From Liolophura sinensis (Eukaryota > Mollusca > Polyplacophora > Chitonida > Chitonidae): a stretch of 64,000 bases of DNA. The stretch spans positions 18,339,717-18,403,716 of the forward strand of contig NC_088305.1 in the NCBI RefSeq assembly GCF_032854445.1, in the 5' to 3' direction. The position numbers were made by a program, and so were the translations under genes. Below are positions 1-11,271 of the stretch, piece by piece (position 1 is the first letter of the stretch; every line of letters starts with the position of its first letter). A model generated the notes under the pieces. It was not told the origin of the DNA. It saw only the letters and a program-made list of their open reading frames with translations, and ran no database searches.

Positions 1-65
1 GTATATGTATTTCTTTCCTCATAATCATATATTTCAAGATTGTTTCTACATTTCATTTTCCACAG

Positions 66-2435
66 CCCTCAGCACAGCGGTGTCCAACCACCTGGGTTCA
101 TTGCTACAGATTGACCTGGAGGCCATGAACGACACCATCAACAGACTGAGTCCAGCTGTGTCCAGCTGTCTGAGTTCAATCGAGACAGAACAGGAAGCCT
201 GTGTCCAGTGTGTCAACACATCCTGTCAAGCAAGGTGAGAAGCCAACCATAGAGTTTTGAAAGTTCCTACAATACTCATTACAAATTTTTTTGTAACTTC
301 TCCTCTCCTTATCACATACTGCCATGCTACTGTTTGATGTTCTACTGCAAGTCGTCCAAACAGAAAACCAATAAAAAGATGGTTTCTTTTAGTGAATTTT
401 ACACATGATCAATTCAAAACTACTTTGGTTTTTTGATTGTTTCCTTTGGTACCATAAGAAGTATTTTCTGGGCCCCGCTAGGTTAAGCCGATTGTACATG
501 TAAGCAGAGCACTATCTCTTGAACCTTGACCAATAAGGTCGTGTGTTCAAATCCAACACTCGCTCTGTCGGCAGGTTTAACAGGTGGCTAAAAGCGCAGG
601 TCCCCCGCCCCCCCACAATTAAGTAAAAAGTGGGTGCTGTTTCATGTAATTCACGAAAATACGATTTATATAAAAAAAACAAACAAACAAAAAAAATGTA
701 TTCTTAAATGATGATTCTTCTTCAGCCATCATTTATATCGCCGATAAAATATGCTACATTTGACTCTGCTTGACAAAACCTTCAGGATAGCTGTTTTCTT
801 ACTGAATTTTCTCTAATTGACTGTTTTCTCCATGTTTCTCTAGAGTGGATGCCCTTCAATGTACAACATACCACCCCACACCCTCGTATTCCAGCTGTAG
901 TGTCAAGGCTGTCTGTGACATCAAGGGTGTTCTGCAGAAGGCGGAAGTCGCTGTTGTGGTGATTGGTGACGCCATTAAAAAGATCGCAGAGAATGTCGTC
1001 GGTGCCATCAAGAAGGTGGCAGAAAATGCCATCAGTAAAATTGGTGACGGATTCAAGGATGCTGGAAACGCTATAAAGAATGTGGCCAACAATGTCGCAT
1101 CAGGTGTGGAACAAACAGCCAACAAAGTCGCAGCGGGTGTGGAAAATGTGGCCAAGGAAGTTGGGAATGCAGTTGTTAAAGGTGCAGAAGCTGTTGGCAA
1201 CGTTGTGAAAGACGGCGTGAACAAAGTCAAGGACTTCTTCAGTAAGTCATCTGAACTTTTAGATTTGCAGGGACATTGTTAAAGTATGAGGGAAAGTTGG
1301 CGTTAAGTGCAGCTGTTTGATGAAAAACATACCGTTCTCTTCAGCAGTAACTCTTGTTCACCAATAAAATTAAGTGTGATATCTGTCTGACATTACAAGT
1401 GTGTACATAAATATTATTTCTGTCTTCTAGATGGTCTTGGTCGCAAAAAGAGGCAAGCCCAAACTGAGCCCGTGTGTGAGAACTTTGCCCAGGACGAAGG
1501 TGCGTGTCTATTCTACAAGAGCCAGTGTCAAAGCTGTGCCTATTTCGAATCTGGGACCACAGAGCTGACAGCCGAGAACTTAATCAGCGGAGGTAAGCCT
1601 CAAACAACTTTTCTCAGGCAACTTCAAGAGATATCTAAACAATAAAAATAGTTGAGAGGTTGGTAGAAAGGTTTCTTCTTCTGTCTTTAGCTTGTTCTCA
1701 CGTTATAAAATGCCACAGTTTTAACAAAATGTGAGATTTATGTCTGTATTTATAGCAACCGGGGAGAATAAAAACTAAATGTGTACAGAACCAATTTTTA
1801 TATATTCCAATGGCCACATCAGTTATCTAGCATTATTTTTCAAATTTTCCCTTTGTTCACAGTGTGTGGTCAATCTGAGCTGAACAACTATCTGACCATG
1901 TCAGCCGCCATTTCACGTATAGATCAGCTGATTGAGGTGGCTCAGAATTTCACGCTTTTGTCGGTAAGTCTGAGATAAACAATATTGAGCATATTGGCTT
2001 TATTACAATAAAAATAGCTTTTCATCGAAAAATATAAGCACTGAGAATTTTTATCATCAAAAGGAGAAAATATGCATTTTATGCCAATGATTTTATTGGC
2101 ATATTAAAAAACACTTCGGGGTAAGAGCTGAGATAACTTAGAACTGAGCCCGATATTTTTGTACTCGTAAAGTCTAATCAATATGTATTAAATATTCTGA
2201 AATGTTTGTAAAGTACTTTGAAAACTGTATTTATTTTTTATTTTTTGTTCAGACTAAATTCAACCCCACTGTGTGGCAGGACAACGGCTATGCTGACGTG
2301 TTGTTTGAGTACGGAATGGTCATCGCCAATATCTCTCTGGCCGCCAGTAAGCCCATTAATCCTTATGTACCAGACGTGGCAGGACCTGTCATCGCCCAAG
2401 ATGTAATCAACAACGAGCTCCCAACAGCCGCCTGA
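66..2435 (+). CDS. Clusterin-like secreted protein, gene A copy 1 (5' partial, exons 2-6)
   Basis: Coding exons are 66-234, 844-1241, 1431-1592, 1863-1963 and 2253-2435 (stop TGA), all with AG/GT borders. They encode residues 34-370 of the 370-residue A protein; exon 1 with the signal peptide lies before the window. Seen: first cysteine cluster split over exons 2/3, nine 11-residue amphipathic repeats (929-1225), RKKR site at the start of exon 4, second cysteine cluster, sequons NDT, NTS, NFT and NIS. Odd: intron 2 (235-843) is 609 bp and unlike the 243-bp intron 2 of copies A2 and A3; it resembles the DNA after exon 2 of the C relics. Intron 4 is also diverged and longer (270 against 204 bp), while intron 3, intron 5 and the 3' flank are close to A2. 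Private residues include AENLISG in exon 4 and DVINNE near the C-terminus. The frame is open throughout, so the gene is probably functional. Confidence 0.82.
497..600 (+). mobile_element. tRNA-derived SINE head in A1 intron 2
   Basis: An A-box-like gtaagcagagcactatct is followed by a B-box-like GTGTTCAAATCC at the usual distance. A decayed relative (gagcaatagctctcgg...) follows exon 2 of every C relic near 7383. Confidence 0.45.
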
Positions 2436-4498
2436 TCACGTGACTGATTATTTGTGGTACAGAGTTCAGCTCAAAGCCATGAATACGAGAACACGTGTAT
2501 TACCTTGATCTCAGAAACACAACAATATGATATGATGTATGAAATTAGCAATGTGAATGTTTCAAGTTTGTCCCTGTACAACTCACAGGCTAAGGATCAT
2601 GTGGCCAGTTAAATCACTAATAGACAATATATTGAAATGTCAGTCTGTCCTTATCGTATAAACAGGATATAGGCTAGTAGTTTGTGTTTTGATCTAAGCT
2701 AAGATCAAACTAAGAGATAAGAGTCAATTTGTGCATGTTTGCATCAGAACATGTCGATGTATATCTTATTTTGCACTCCCTACCTATGCGAAAGTAACAT
2801 AGTGGTCCATTATTTGCATGGACACAGGGCCTATTTCTTTTAAGATCTATACTCTGGTCTAGAAACGATATGTGTACGTTATATTTTTGCATATGTTTGT
2901 GCAGTAATGTATGTTCAAGTGCGATCCGATATGTGCCAAACACGGTATATGTGTAAGTTACTGACTGATGTATTATTAGCATGGTACAGGTAATATGTGT
3001 TGAGATGCATTACCTCATGTGACAAAACCAGATATTTGTAAGCTACAGACTTGCCTATTATCTGTGCAGTAATATATGTTAAGATGTTCTCTGCTGTGTG
3101 CCAAAACAGTTAGGACTAATTTACAACTTTGTCCGTCATTTGTATGTAATGTATGTTAAAAGCCAAACAGGAAAGATTCTACCTATGGGAGGAGACGGAT
3201 AAATATAGAAATGGAAACTTTGCTTGGATAAAATAATATTCTTTCAATTTGTAACTATCTAGTTTTATTAAGTGTCTCACATTCGATATTGATGTTTTAT
3301 ATAATTTTCTTATATTAGACTGACCAGTAACTTGCAGAGGGTCGTGGGTTTCCTCCGGGCTCTGTCCGGTTTCCTCCCACCGCAATGCTGGCCGCCCTTG
3401 TTTAAATTAGATATCCTAATCAAAATGATTTGTCCACTAACATATAGTTTATTCGTAAGATGTGTTTACGTTCTACGTATACTTAACACGGTATGTTTTT
3501 TTTACTTAAAGCTACCGATTTAAATATTATATGTGTAATCATATGTGCTAAGGTGCTATTTGATTTGTTATACTGCATTGTTGCCATGGAGACAGAGTTT
3601 AATCACTGCATACTGTATGAATTGACCGATTGTTATCACAATATTGGTATGATTGCAGATCATTGCATTTGCAATATTCAAACAGTTCAAAATCTGATCT
3701 CACTTGACATGAACAATCTGTTATTTGATGTTATTTTAAAAATGACGTTGATCTACATTTATTTTCTGACTGAATACCGAAATAAATATCGCACGTTGAT
3801 CGTGACACAATATGTTAATTTGCGAATTAGTTTTATATCCACCGCCTCTATAACCAACACAACCAGTAAGAGTTTAAGTTAAATTTATCTTTAGTGAATG
3901 AAATTATAAATTTGGCGTTTTCCAAGCCCTGAAAAGGGATGATGCCTTCACTTCTTTATTTATTTATTTATTTATTTGTATATTTGACTGTTTGGTTATC
4001 GCCATACTCAGGAATGTTTCGCTTAAATAAGATGGCAGTCAATTTTATGGATGAAGGGAACCACGGTGTCCCTTCATTTTTCTTGAAATACATACATAAA
4101 AAGTTACTCTCCCGGGCTCTCTTAAAGATATGACCTAACATTTCGCCCAATAAAGTGCAGTTTCAGCAATAAATAAAAATCATAAAATATTACCTGTGGT
4201 GCTAAAATTTAAATATCTTCACTAGAAAAGCATCCTATCCCCCCGCTCCCCCCAAATAAACCTAAAAACCAATTTCTAAGATTAACAAAACGCTTAGAAT
4301 TAAGCAAAATGTACAACATAGCCATTGGCGCAGATTTTATACTTCATTTACTGTACGTTTGGTTAATGTAATACTCTAGACGTCTATTTAAAAGCTATCT
4401 GATCAAATGCATACTAAGGGAGTCAGTTCAATTCACCTAAGCTGCACGATGTTAACCGTGCGTTATTATCACCGTCAATGTACACAATCACTGTACAA

Positions 4499-4572
4499 AG
4501 CCGGGTTTAAACCCGTGCCTCGCGTCTCCTTTGGTTACAGGACAACAACCTTTAACCATCCGGCCGCGACCC
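4499..4572 (-). mobile_element. Ser/Leu-tRNA-like SINE head
   Basis: On - it reads a tRNA A-box-like GCCGGATGGTTAAAGG and a B-box-like GGGTTTAAACCC. There is no closing acceptor stem, so it is not a tRNA gene. Confidence 0.5.
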
Positions 4573-4610
4573 GCTACCTCTGATAACTGAGATTACCGTG
4601 CCGCGCATCA

Positions 4611-4800
4611 CGATGACCCATCAGCCTTTCACCTATGCGATGGCCATGAGTTGTTGCTTCCTCTTCGGTCTGTCGAATGTCTGCCAGCAGCCTCCGGATA
4701 GGCGTGGGTTTCCTCTCGCAGATACCCGACATTCCTGTCCAATCTCTCAATGGTGAAGACTCGTTTAAAAAAATTCTGACTCTCCATCCAGTTTCTCACT
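4611..4800 (+). mobile_element. SINE fragment with gtgggtttcctc core
   Basis: Compared with the unit 4 copy (48806-49020) it lacks about 23 bp around the B-box-like GAGTTCAAGTCC. Confidence 0.55.
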
Positions 4801-5406
4801 GCTAACTCGAATGTATTGGGTTGGTGTTTGAGTTCTGACAGACAGAAATATACGCCTCTAACAATACAACCATCGCAGGTAACAAGTCTAGCCGAAACGT
4901 GTTTCCATTTATTAATTTTATTTATTTTTAAACACTGGTGTTTTACGCAGTTACACAGTACAAATATTTGACTTCGTCAACACTCACTAAGCGACACGAG
5001 CAGCGTGATCCGAACAAGCTTAAAGCATACGATGAATGGTGATTTCTCTTCAGCACCATAGAATATAGCTCACAGATGTTAAGATGAACCTTACTAAGTC
5101 GTTTATTTATTGATTTGATTCATGTTTTACGCCGTACTCAAGAATATTTCACTTATCCCTGCTACGTGTTTATTCATTTCCTCATTTATTTATTTACTTG
5201 TCGTCCGTCCTTAGATTCATTGTAAACAATGCAGACAATGTAAACCTGAACAAGAAAAGGACAAAGTGAGGCAGAAGAAGACTGGTGCATCACCTGTGTC
5301 TGTTATCCATCACACACAAGTCACCGACATGTGTGAAGACGAAGTTATCAAGCCAGCCAGCTCACTATGTTGTTTGTTTTTTCATTCATCTTTTTTAAAC
5401 TTACAC

Positions 5407-5432
5407 TTTGTGTAAGTCTGTACTTACACAAA
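5407..5432. other. Perfect 11-bp hairpin
   Basis: TTTGTGTAAGT and its exact complement flank a 4-nt loop (CTGT). Copies at 20004-20029, 34563-34588 and 49625-49650 are unchanged. Confidence 0.6.
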
Positions 5433-5497
5433 CCCTCGCCATATTCGCACACGACACACAGGGAATACAAGGTTTGTCTTACACATGTACTTGTATA

Positions 5498-5715
5498 ATT
5501 TATTTATTTGTTTGTTTATTTATTTTTTGATTATTTATTCATTTGTTGATTTATTTATTAATTTGTTTTTTATTTATTCGATAGGTGTTTACGCCGTACT
5601 CAAAAATATTTCACTAATACGACGGCCGCTATCATTGTAGTGGGAGGAAATCAGGTAGAGCCTGGGAGAAGCCAACGACCATCCTCAGGTTGCTGCCAGA
5701 CCTTCCCACGTACTA
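5498..5715 (-). mobile_element. SINE copy with TTTA-rich tail
   Basis: Reads on - from the core (tgccagcaacctgaggatgg) through the gccgtactcaagaatatttc-type 3' part (on +) to a long TTTA/TTTG tail. Confidence 0.65.
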
Positions 5716-6305
5716 CTTGTGCAATAATTATAAAGAGCTTACCATCAGTAGATCAAGAAGGACTTCTTTAATTACATTAATAACTAAACAATCTCTGCAT
5801 CAAAGCAGACATTCGTATACCAGTCGTCAACAAAAATGAACGTCCCGAGTCAATAATGGTACCGGTATTACCGATTCCTAAAACGACATTTAATATAAAC
5901 CACTAAAGAAGATAAGACTAAGACAAGAACCTATATATAAGGTACAAAATAAAGACAGAACCATACCAAGAAATGATGCAGTCAACAGTTTTCAATGATA
6001 ATAGAAAGGCACAAGGAATTTTCGAGGTAAATCAAGCATTAAAACAAAATTAGACGATGGAGAGTGGAACCAATGAGATGTGACCAGGTGCAATCAGGCG
6101 TGACGTAGACTTACATTCCTTTGTTATGCAGGCCTAAGGTCACGGACAATCAGGCACTCGAACAACACCTTTCACTCACCAAGCATTTTACTCTGGGGGG
6201 AAAAAATTACTAAAATCCGCCTGCAGCTATGTCTCAGTTGAACAGTACCGAGGCTCATAACTCTGACGTCATAGCCAAGATACCCCAGAAGCTGATCTGA
6301 CCAGG

Positions 6306-7261
6306 ATGACGTCATCGCCACTGACCACCACGGTACTGGGTTTGCTGCTTTGCCTTCTTGGTGTCAACAGCATCCATCTGCCAGTAATCTCTATACAGTT
6401 GGTGGTAAGTTTACTCAATTTCAAAAAAGGTCGCTTCAAAAACGATGCTATTGTTGCTTACTAGTACACAACTCGCTGGAATTTGCAAATATGTTTTCAG
6501 CAGAGAATTTGTTTCTCAAATACACGTAACTTGATGTGGATTCATGGAGTAATAATTCCAAATTGAAATCATTTCTACAGTAAATTATTTTTAAAAAACA
6601 CAGTACAGTCTAGGTTTGAATGGTTCGTTTGTTTAAACACACAAAACGTTGGTTTGTGTCAAATACATACATATATATTTATTTATTTATTTGGTTGGTG
6701 TTTTAAGCGATACTCAAGGATATTTCACTTTTTCGACGGTGCCCAGCATAATAGTGGCAGGAAACCGGGCAGAGCACGGGGGAAACCTACGATAATCCGC
6801 AGGTTGCTGGCAGACCATCCCATATACGGCCCGAGAGGAAGCCAGCTTGAGCTAGACTTGAACTCACAGCGACCGCAAGGTTGACAGGCTCCAGGATCAT
6901 TATACTAACAATACGTATTTAACGACACAGAACAATGATCCATGGATTAGTGATCAAATGTTGCTTAACGCCATCAGTACTTAACAGACACCTAAATATA
7001 GGATTACAACTGCCTTAAGCTATATATGTATATTTCCCATATCACAATTATCTATTTCAAGTTTATTTCCATATAGAATCGTTTCTTTTTCCACAGATCT
7101 CACCACAGCAGTTTCCAACCACCTGGGTTCATTGATAACACATTGACCTGGAGGCCATGAATAACACCATCAACAGCCTGAGTCCAGCAGTGTCCAGCTG
7201 TCTCAGCTCCATCTAGACTGAACAGAAAACCAGTGTCCAGTGTGTCAACGCATTCTGTCAA
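6306..7261 (+). pseudogene. Relic C copy 1: exons 1-2 of a third A-like gene
   Basis: Exon 1 (6306-6404) encodes an A-like signal peptide starting MTSSPLTTTVLGLLLCLLGV, followed by a GTAAGT donor, but is one base short of the A exon, breaking phase. Exon 2 (7097-7261) has a good acceptor and clear similarity to A exon 2, with one inserted base after the LGSL codons and a TAG at 7214-7216 replacing the glutamate of SIETEQ. No exon 3-6 similarity is found before the end of B1 at 8103. It is a truncated dead paralogue in the same orientation as A. A full CRE-like TGACGTCA lies upstream at 6264-6271. Confidence 0.75.
6678..6902 (-). mobile_element. Near-complete SINE in C1 intron 1
   Basis: On - it runs from a B-box-like GAGTTCAAGTC through the conserved core to a TTTA tail. 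It sits between the two C exons. Confidence 0.7.
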
Positions 7262-8102
7262 GTAAGGGGTTTTGAAATTTCCTACAATATTCCCGATAAA
7301 ATTTTGTAATTTCCCCTCTGTCGTGTCACATATTACAATGCTACTGTTTCACGTCCTACTAAAAGACGGTTATACTGTATATAGAGCAATAGCTCTCGGA
7401 TCTTAACCAGTAATTTCTTGTGTTTAAATAAAACTTTCAATTGCATAAGACAGAAAAAAACTCTACAAATACGAACAGACATATGGCTTAACAATAGAAA
7501 TATGGCTTATATAGCAGCCACTGGACCTGTTGTTGAGAGTGGAGTTCGGAATACGACTGGTTGACAGAACCAAATCGACTCAATCATTCCAATAACGCAA
7601 CCAGACATCTTCCATAAAGACAAATAAAAACGCAAATTTCAATATTTCAGTTGAATAGAAATATAGCTTACTTTATTTGGCACATTCCATTTTACAAATA
7701 AACTGGATTTCATTCCTTGAGTGTATTTAATGATTCATATGAGATCTAAGAAACAGCTGTACATTAATCCAAACTGTTTTGTATTATTAAAGATACATCT
7801 GCTTTAATTAACATTTTCTTCAAATTGTACACTGAACATTCACTTATGGAAAGTAACGAACACACCACGATACGATAGAAAATACCGTTTCTATATATAG
7901 TTATTAAATCACAAAATGTTATCTATATATTATCTATATAGGCCGTATTCGGAAATCCCCAAGAATACCACAGTCACATATTATTATAATTACAGCAAAA
8001 TTGTGTAAGTATAATGTATCTTACAAAGAACAAGCTTTAAGAATCCAACTGGACAGAATAGTTTTGTTACAAAATCATACACTATTTGAGAACAGACAAG
8101 GT
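7262..8102. other. C1-B1 spacer and B1 3' region
   Basis: Decayed SINE head (7383-7440), then AT-rich DNA. TTTATT at 7672-7677 (AATAAA on -) could end the B1 transcript 426 nt past its stop. No A-like exons 3-6 occur here. Confidence 0.5.
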
Positions 8103-11100
8103 CTACGCAAACAGCTTGTTAAAGATATCTTTGGCAATGGCAGGCCCGGAAGAGTTGATATCAAACGGTAAGATGGGACTGGCCATGTTCAGGGTATAAT
8201 TTGCCACGCCCACCCCAAAGTTTACGACCACATCTGTGTAAGCACCATTCGAAACTGCGGCCGGGTTAAAGTTTACCTGCAACGAGAAAATTGAATTCAT
8301 AAAACCAAATTTTCAGTATTAAATAAACAGTCCGTTACACCTCACCCACTTAGGCCTCGTCACATACTTGTCAGTGAACAACATTCCTAATGATTTCATG
8401 ACTATTATCAGGCTTTCAAATCAGATAAAAAAATTCACCCAAAATTCATTATTGTATGTAAGTTGTACGCGTGCAGTTTTCAATTAATTACTATACACTC
8501 TGCATAAAAAAAAATTTGTGCAATAAATGGTAGATATGTAAAACTGATAGACGCTGTTGTGTATTCCCAGCTGTTTAGCTGGGGGTTTTAAAAATGACAG
8601 CGTAAAGTCGCAGAATAATGTACAAACAACTTGGGGAAAACATACGCATTGAAAAGCGCAAAAATTAGTTTCAAGCTAAACCTACCTCATTCAGGGCAAA
8701 ACTCTCCGCGATGCTGATCAGCTTGTCAACTTTGTTCAACAGGGAGCCCAGTCGCTCATACTCTTGAGTAAGCGATGACCCGCACACTGGAAAGTAAATA
8801 GATATATTATAATGTGTTGCAATAGTGCTTTCTAGTTAAAAAAATCGTTTTGCCTCAAGAAATATAGAACTTGAAAATGTATGGGCACCCATGAAAATAG
8901 GCTTAAATATATATGCACGCATTGTCCTTGGGATATACAAAGCGATCAAAACCATCATGTAAGGTAGATTTGTCTTTGAAACGTATGATTAATATTCATT
9001 TCCTGTGTTAACTTATTAACGTAAAGATCTACAATAATTTCTAAACCATACGACTTCCTCAGTGCATGGAACAGTCTACAGTAAATGCATGGTATGTTCT
9101 TCCTTACCTCCAGTGACTATCTCAAAGACATTTGAAGGAGCCTCGCTCGTTCCGAACACGTCACATTTTTTGCACCAGCCTTGGTAAAACAAGCAGGCAT
9201 TTTGAAACTGATCCAACTGATCGCACGTGGGCTGATTTGCCAGACTTCTCCGGCGTCGGAGACGAATTCCACCTTTACAAAGAAAGATGGAAAATATTAC
9301 CAAATCTCAGTTTTTGAGCGTACGTCTCGGTGGTAAATAGAACAGATCCTTACAACTATATTTAATCTGTCATTCGATATATCTGATTTGCTTTTTTGAT
9401 TTTTAATGTCATCATTCTGATATTAAAGGCTGTATAACTGTCCTTGTTTCATCCCTATTCATTCATACGGAAGCTTGATTTCAAACTACAGAGATGACTT
9501 ACCAAAGAAGTCCTTGACCTTGTCCACAACGTCCTTCGCCCCACCGGCGATGTCTTGGGCCGTATCTTTCACCCCAGACGCCACATCTTTGGCCACTTTC
9601 TCCACCACGGTTTTCACATTCTCGGCGGCCTCTTTGACACCGGCTGCAACTGTCTGCAAGGCCTTCTCAGCACCATTCGCAACATTTTCCGCCACGGTTT
9701 TTACAGAGTCGGCTGTTTGTTTCAACTTATCGCCGACTTTCTGGAGCTCGTCTTTCACCAGGTTAACACCCTGACCAATCACCTTCTGCACACCTTCCAC
9801 AACCTTACCACCGTCTTTGATGACAGCCGAAACGGTTTTGATCACTTTTTCCACGATTTGCTTGATTTCCGTTTCTATATTCTTCAGCGCGTTCTTGGCG
9901 CGAGACACAGTCTCCTTTACTAGACACAGAGCAGGGGACACAGTACACTGAGAGACGGGCTGTAATGTTACTGTCTGACACTTGAGGGTGTCCAATCTGG
10001 AAAACATATAGACAATCATATGTGATAATTTAAACACTACAATGGCATTGTCAGCCATATTGTGTAAAATAAATGTTATTTAGATTTGTACCGCTAACAG
10101 TTTACGTATTTAAATAATTCAGACAAAATACCTCAGCCTCAGATTCTTGTAAAACCTTGTTCCAGTAAGCTTGTAATGAACCTGCATTCTAAACATAGCT
10201 TCTAAACCATTTTCTAAGTTAGCACGCCATAGTTCAATGGACTGAAGCCGATGATTATTTATTCATCAAATTCACAAATCACTCACGTGCAATATTTAAT
10301 ACCTTCCCGATCCTTTCATTAACACAGTCTTCGGTTGACTGGGGACGCTTACGGAACAGATTTAAATAATGTGTAGACCAGAATGAAGGTGGAACTCACC
10401 TTTGTTGACATGATGAGTCTATGCACTGACCACACTCGCTCTGGCGCGTCAGGATGGACCGGAAGCACGTGTCGATGGCCGGCTGGATTTGGTTAATGGA
10501 GCTGTTGACGACTTGTAGTTCTGCTACTACAGACTTTGCAAGTTCTTCTGTGACTTTCTTTCCCAAATCTACGAGGAGAATAAGAGATGCAATTCAGTAC
10601 CATTCTTTCATTGATCAGTATTCAAAGCCGCTAACTAGAATTTTCACTTCTACGGCAGCAGTCAAGTGTATACATAGGCCGTGAGAAACGATTTCACTTG
10701 GACAGGATTTTTCAAATCTGCTGGTTTACAGCTGGTTTTGAACATGTTGAATGAGAGATTAAGTCATGGCAAAGACTTTGTCTCCCAAGCCAGCCCAGGA
10801 CCAATCATATTCATTGAAGTACCGCAAATTGCTTGATATACTTCATTTAAGACAAAGGTGAAACAGAACTAACCTATCTCCTACAAGTATTTAATAACCA
10901 TAGATCTATAATACCATAAAAATTTTGAGCAATCTTTCCATTATTCAGTTTATAAAATGTAATGGTTAATGTCAAAAAAATTAGTTTTGCATTCTGTCGC
11001 TTTGATTTATTGCAACAAAGTTGACATTCTCCAGAGCCAGTCGTGGACAAGATAATGTCGAAACGTATATCGTAACATTTTCGCGACTAGATACTTACCA

Positions 11101-11207
11101 ACTATTGAGGACGGGCCCAGCGGAACATATTGGCTGTTCACACACAGACAAGACAACAACATCACCACCAGACTGGAGGAGACGATGGACAGAGTAGGCT
11201 GAGCCAT
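8103..11207 (-). CDS. Clusterin-like secreted protein with twelve 11-mer repeats, gene B copy 1
   Basis: In transcript order the exons are 11099-11207, 10400-10568, 9503-9996, 9108-9272, 8686-8786 and 8103-8276, giving 403 codons plus stop with phases 1,2,1,1,0 as in gene A. The start ATG (11205-11207) opens a signal peptide ending LCVNS. Cluster 1 is C71, C82, C85, C90, C99 with C110 and C117; residues 121-252 are twelve gapless 11-mers; RRRR at 263-266 is a furin-type site; cluster 2 is C274, C284, C291, C294, with C314. Sequons NSS, NYT and NSS are present. Exon 3 is 96 nt longer than in A, which is three 11-mers less one residue before the repeats. LIS-IAE in exon 5 differs from LIG-IAE of B2-B4. 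The gene converges on C1 and diverges from A2. A possible poly(A) signal on this strand is at 7672-7677. The role is inferred as for A. Confidence 0.87.
9519..9914 (-). repeat. Twelve tandem 11-codon repeats in B1 exon 3
   Basis: Residues 121-252 divide without gaps into twelve 11-mers, from ETVSRAKNALK and NIETEIKQIVE to VASGVKDTAQD and IAGGAKDVVDK, followed by VKDFFG as in A (VKDFFN). B3 and B4 have the same at 38650-39045 and 53734-54129; in B2 the block is present at the DNA level but out of frame. Confidence 0.85.
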
Positions 11208-11239
11208 CTTGAACAGTTTGTACGTGAGCTAAACTATAA

Positions 11240-11271
11240 ATGCCCTTTTACTTGACCGGGCATCTTTTATA
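11240..11271 (-). promoter_or_regulatory. B1 TATA box and inverted repeat at the probable start of transcription
   Basis: Coding-strand TATAAAAG is at 11264-11271, about 57 nt before the ATG. Between them ATGCCC and GGGCAT face each other over 12 nt (11240-11263), near where transcription should begin. Confidence 0.55.

Larger units (their letters stand above)
2436..6305. other. A1-C1 spacer
   Basis: The A1 3' flank holds a SINE core relic (3331-3400), a frame open for 129 codons (3493-3882) judged non-coding, and a degraded SINE tail with TTTA repeats (3956-4070). Bases 4261-4982 form the block absent from units 2 and 3. After it come a SINE tail scrap (5101-5165), a perfect hairpin (5407-5432) and SINE DNA. 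No further gene is seen. Confidence 0.6.

Noticed and set aside
856-1230. Long open frame antisense to A1 exon 3, with counterparts in every A copy and on + over every B exon 3
   Set aside because: Shadow of the 11-codon repeat: a repetitive, stop-poor sense frame gives open antisense frames. No splice context or start signal.
4499-4572. A functional tRNA gene on -
   Set aside because: A and B boxes are present but acceptor arms do not pair, and the unit copies vary at stem positions.
6654-6884. 76-codon frame in C intron 1, seen in all units
   Set aside because: Entirely made of TTTA tail and SINE core read on the opposite strand.
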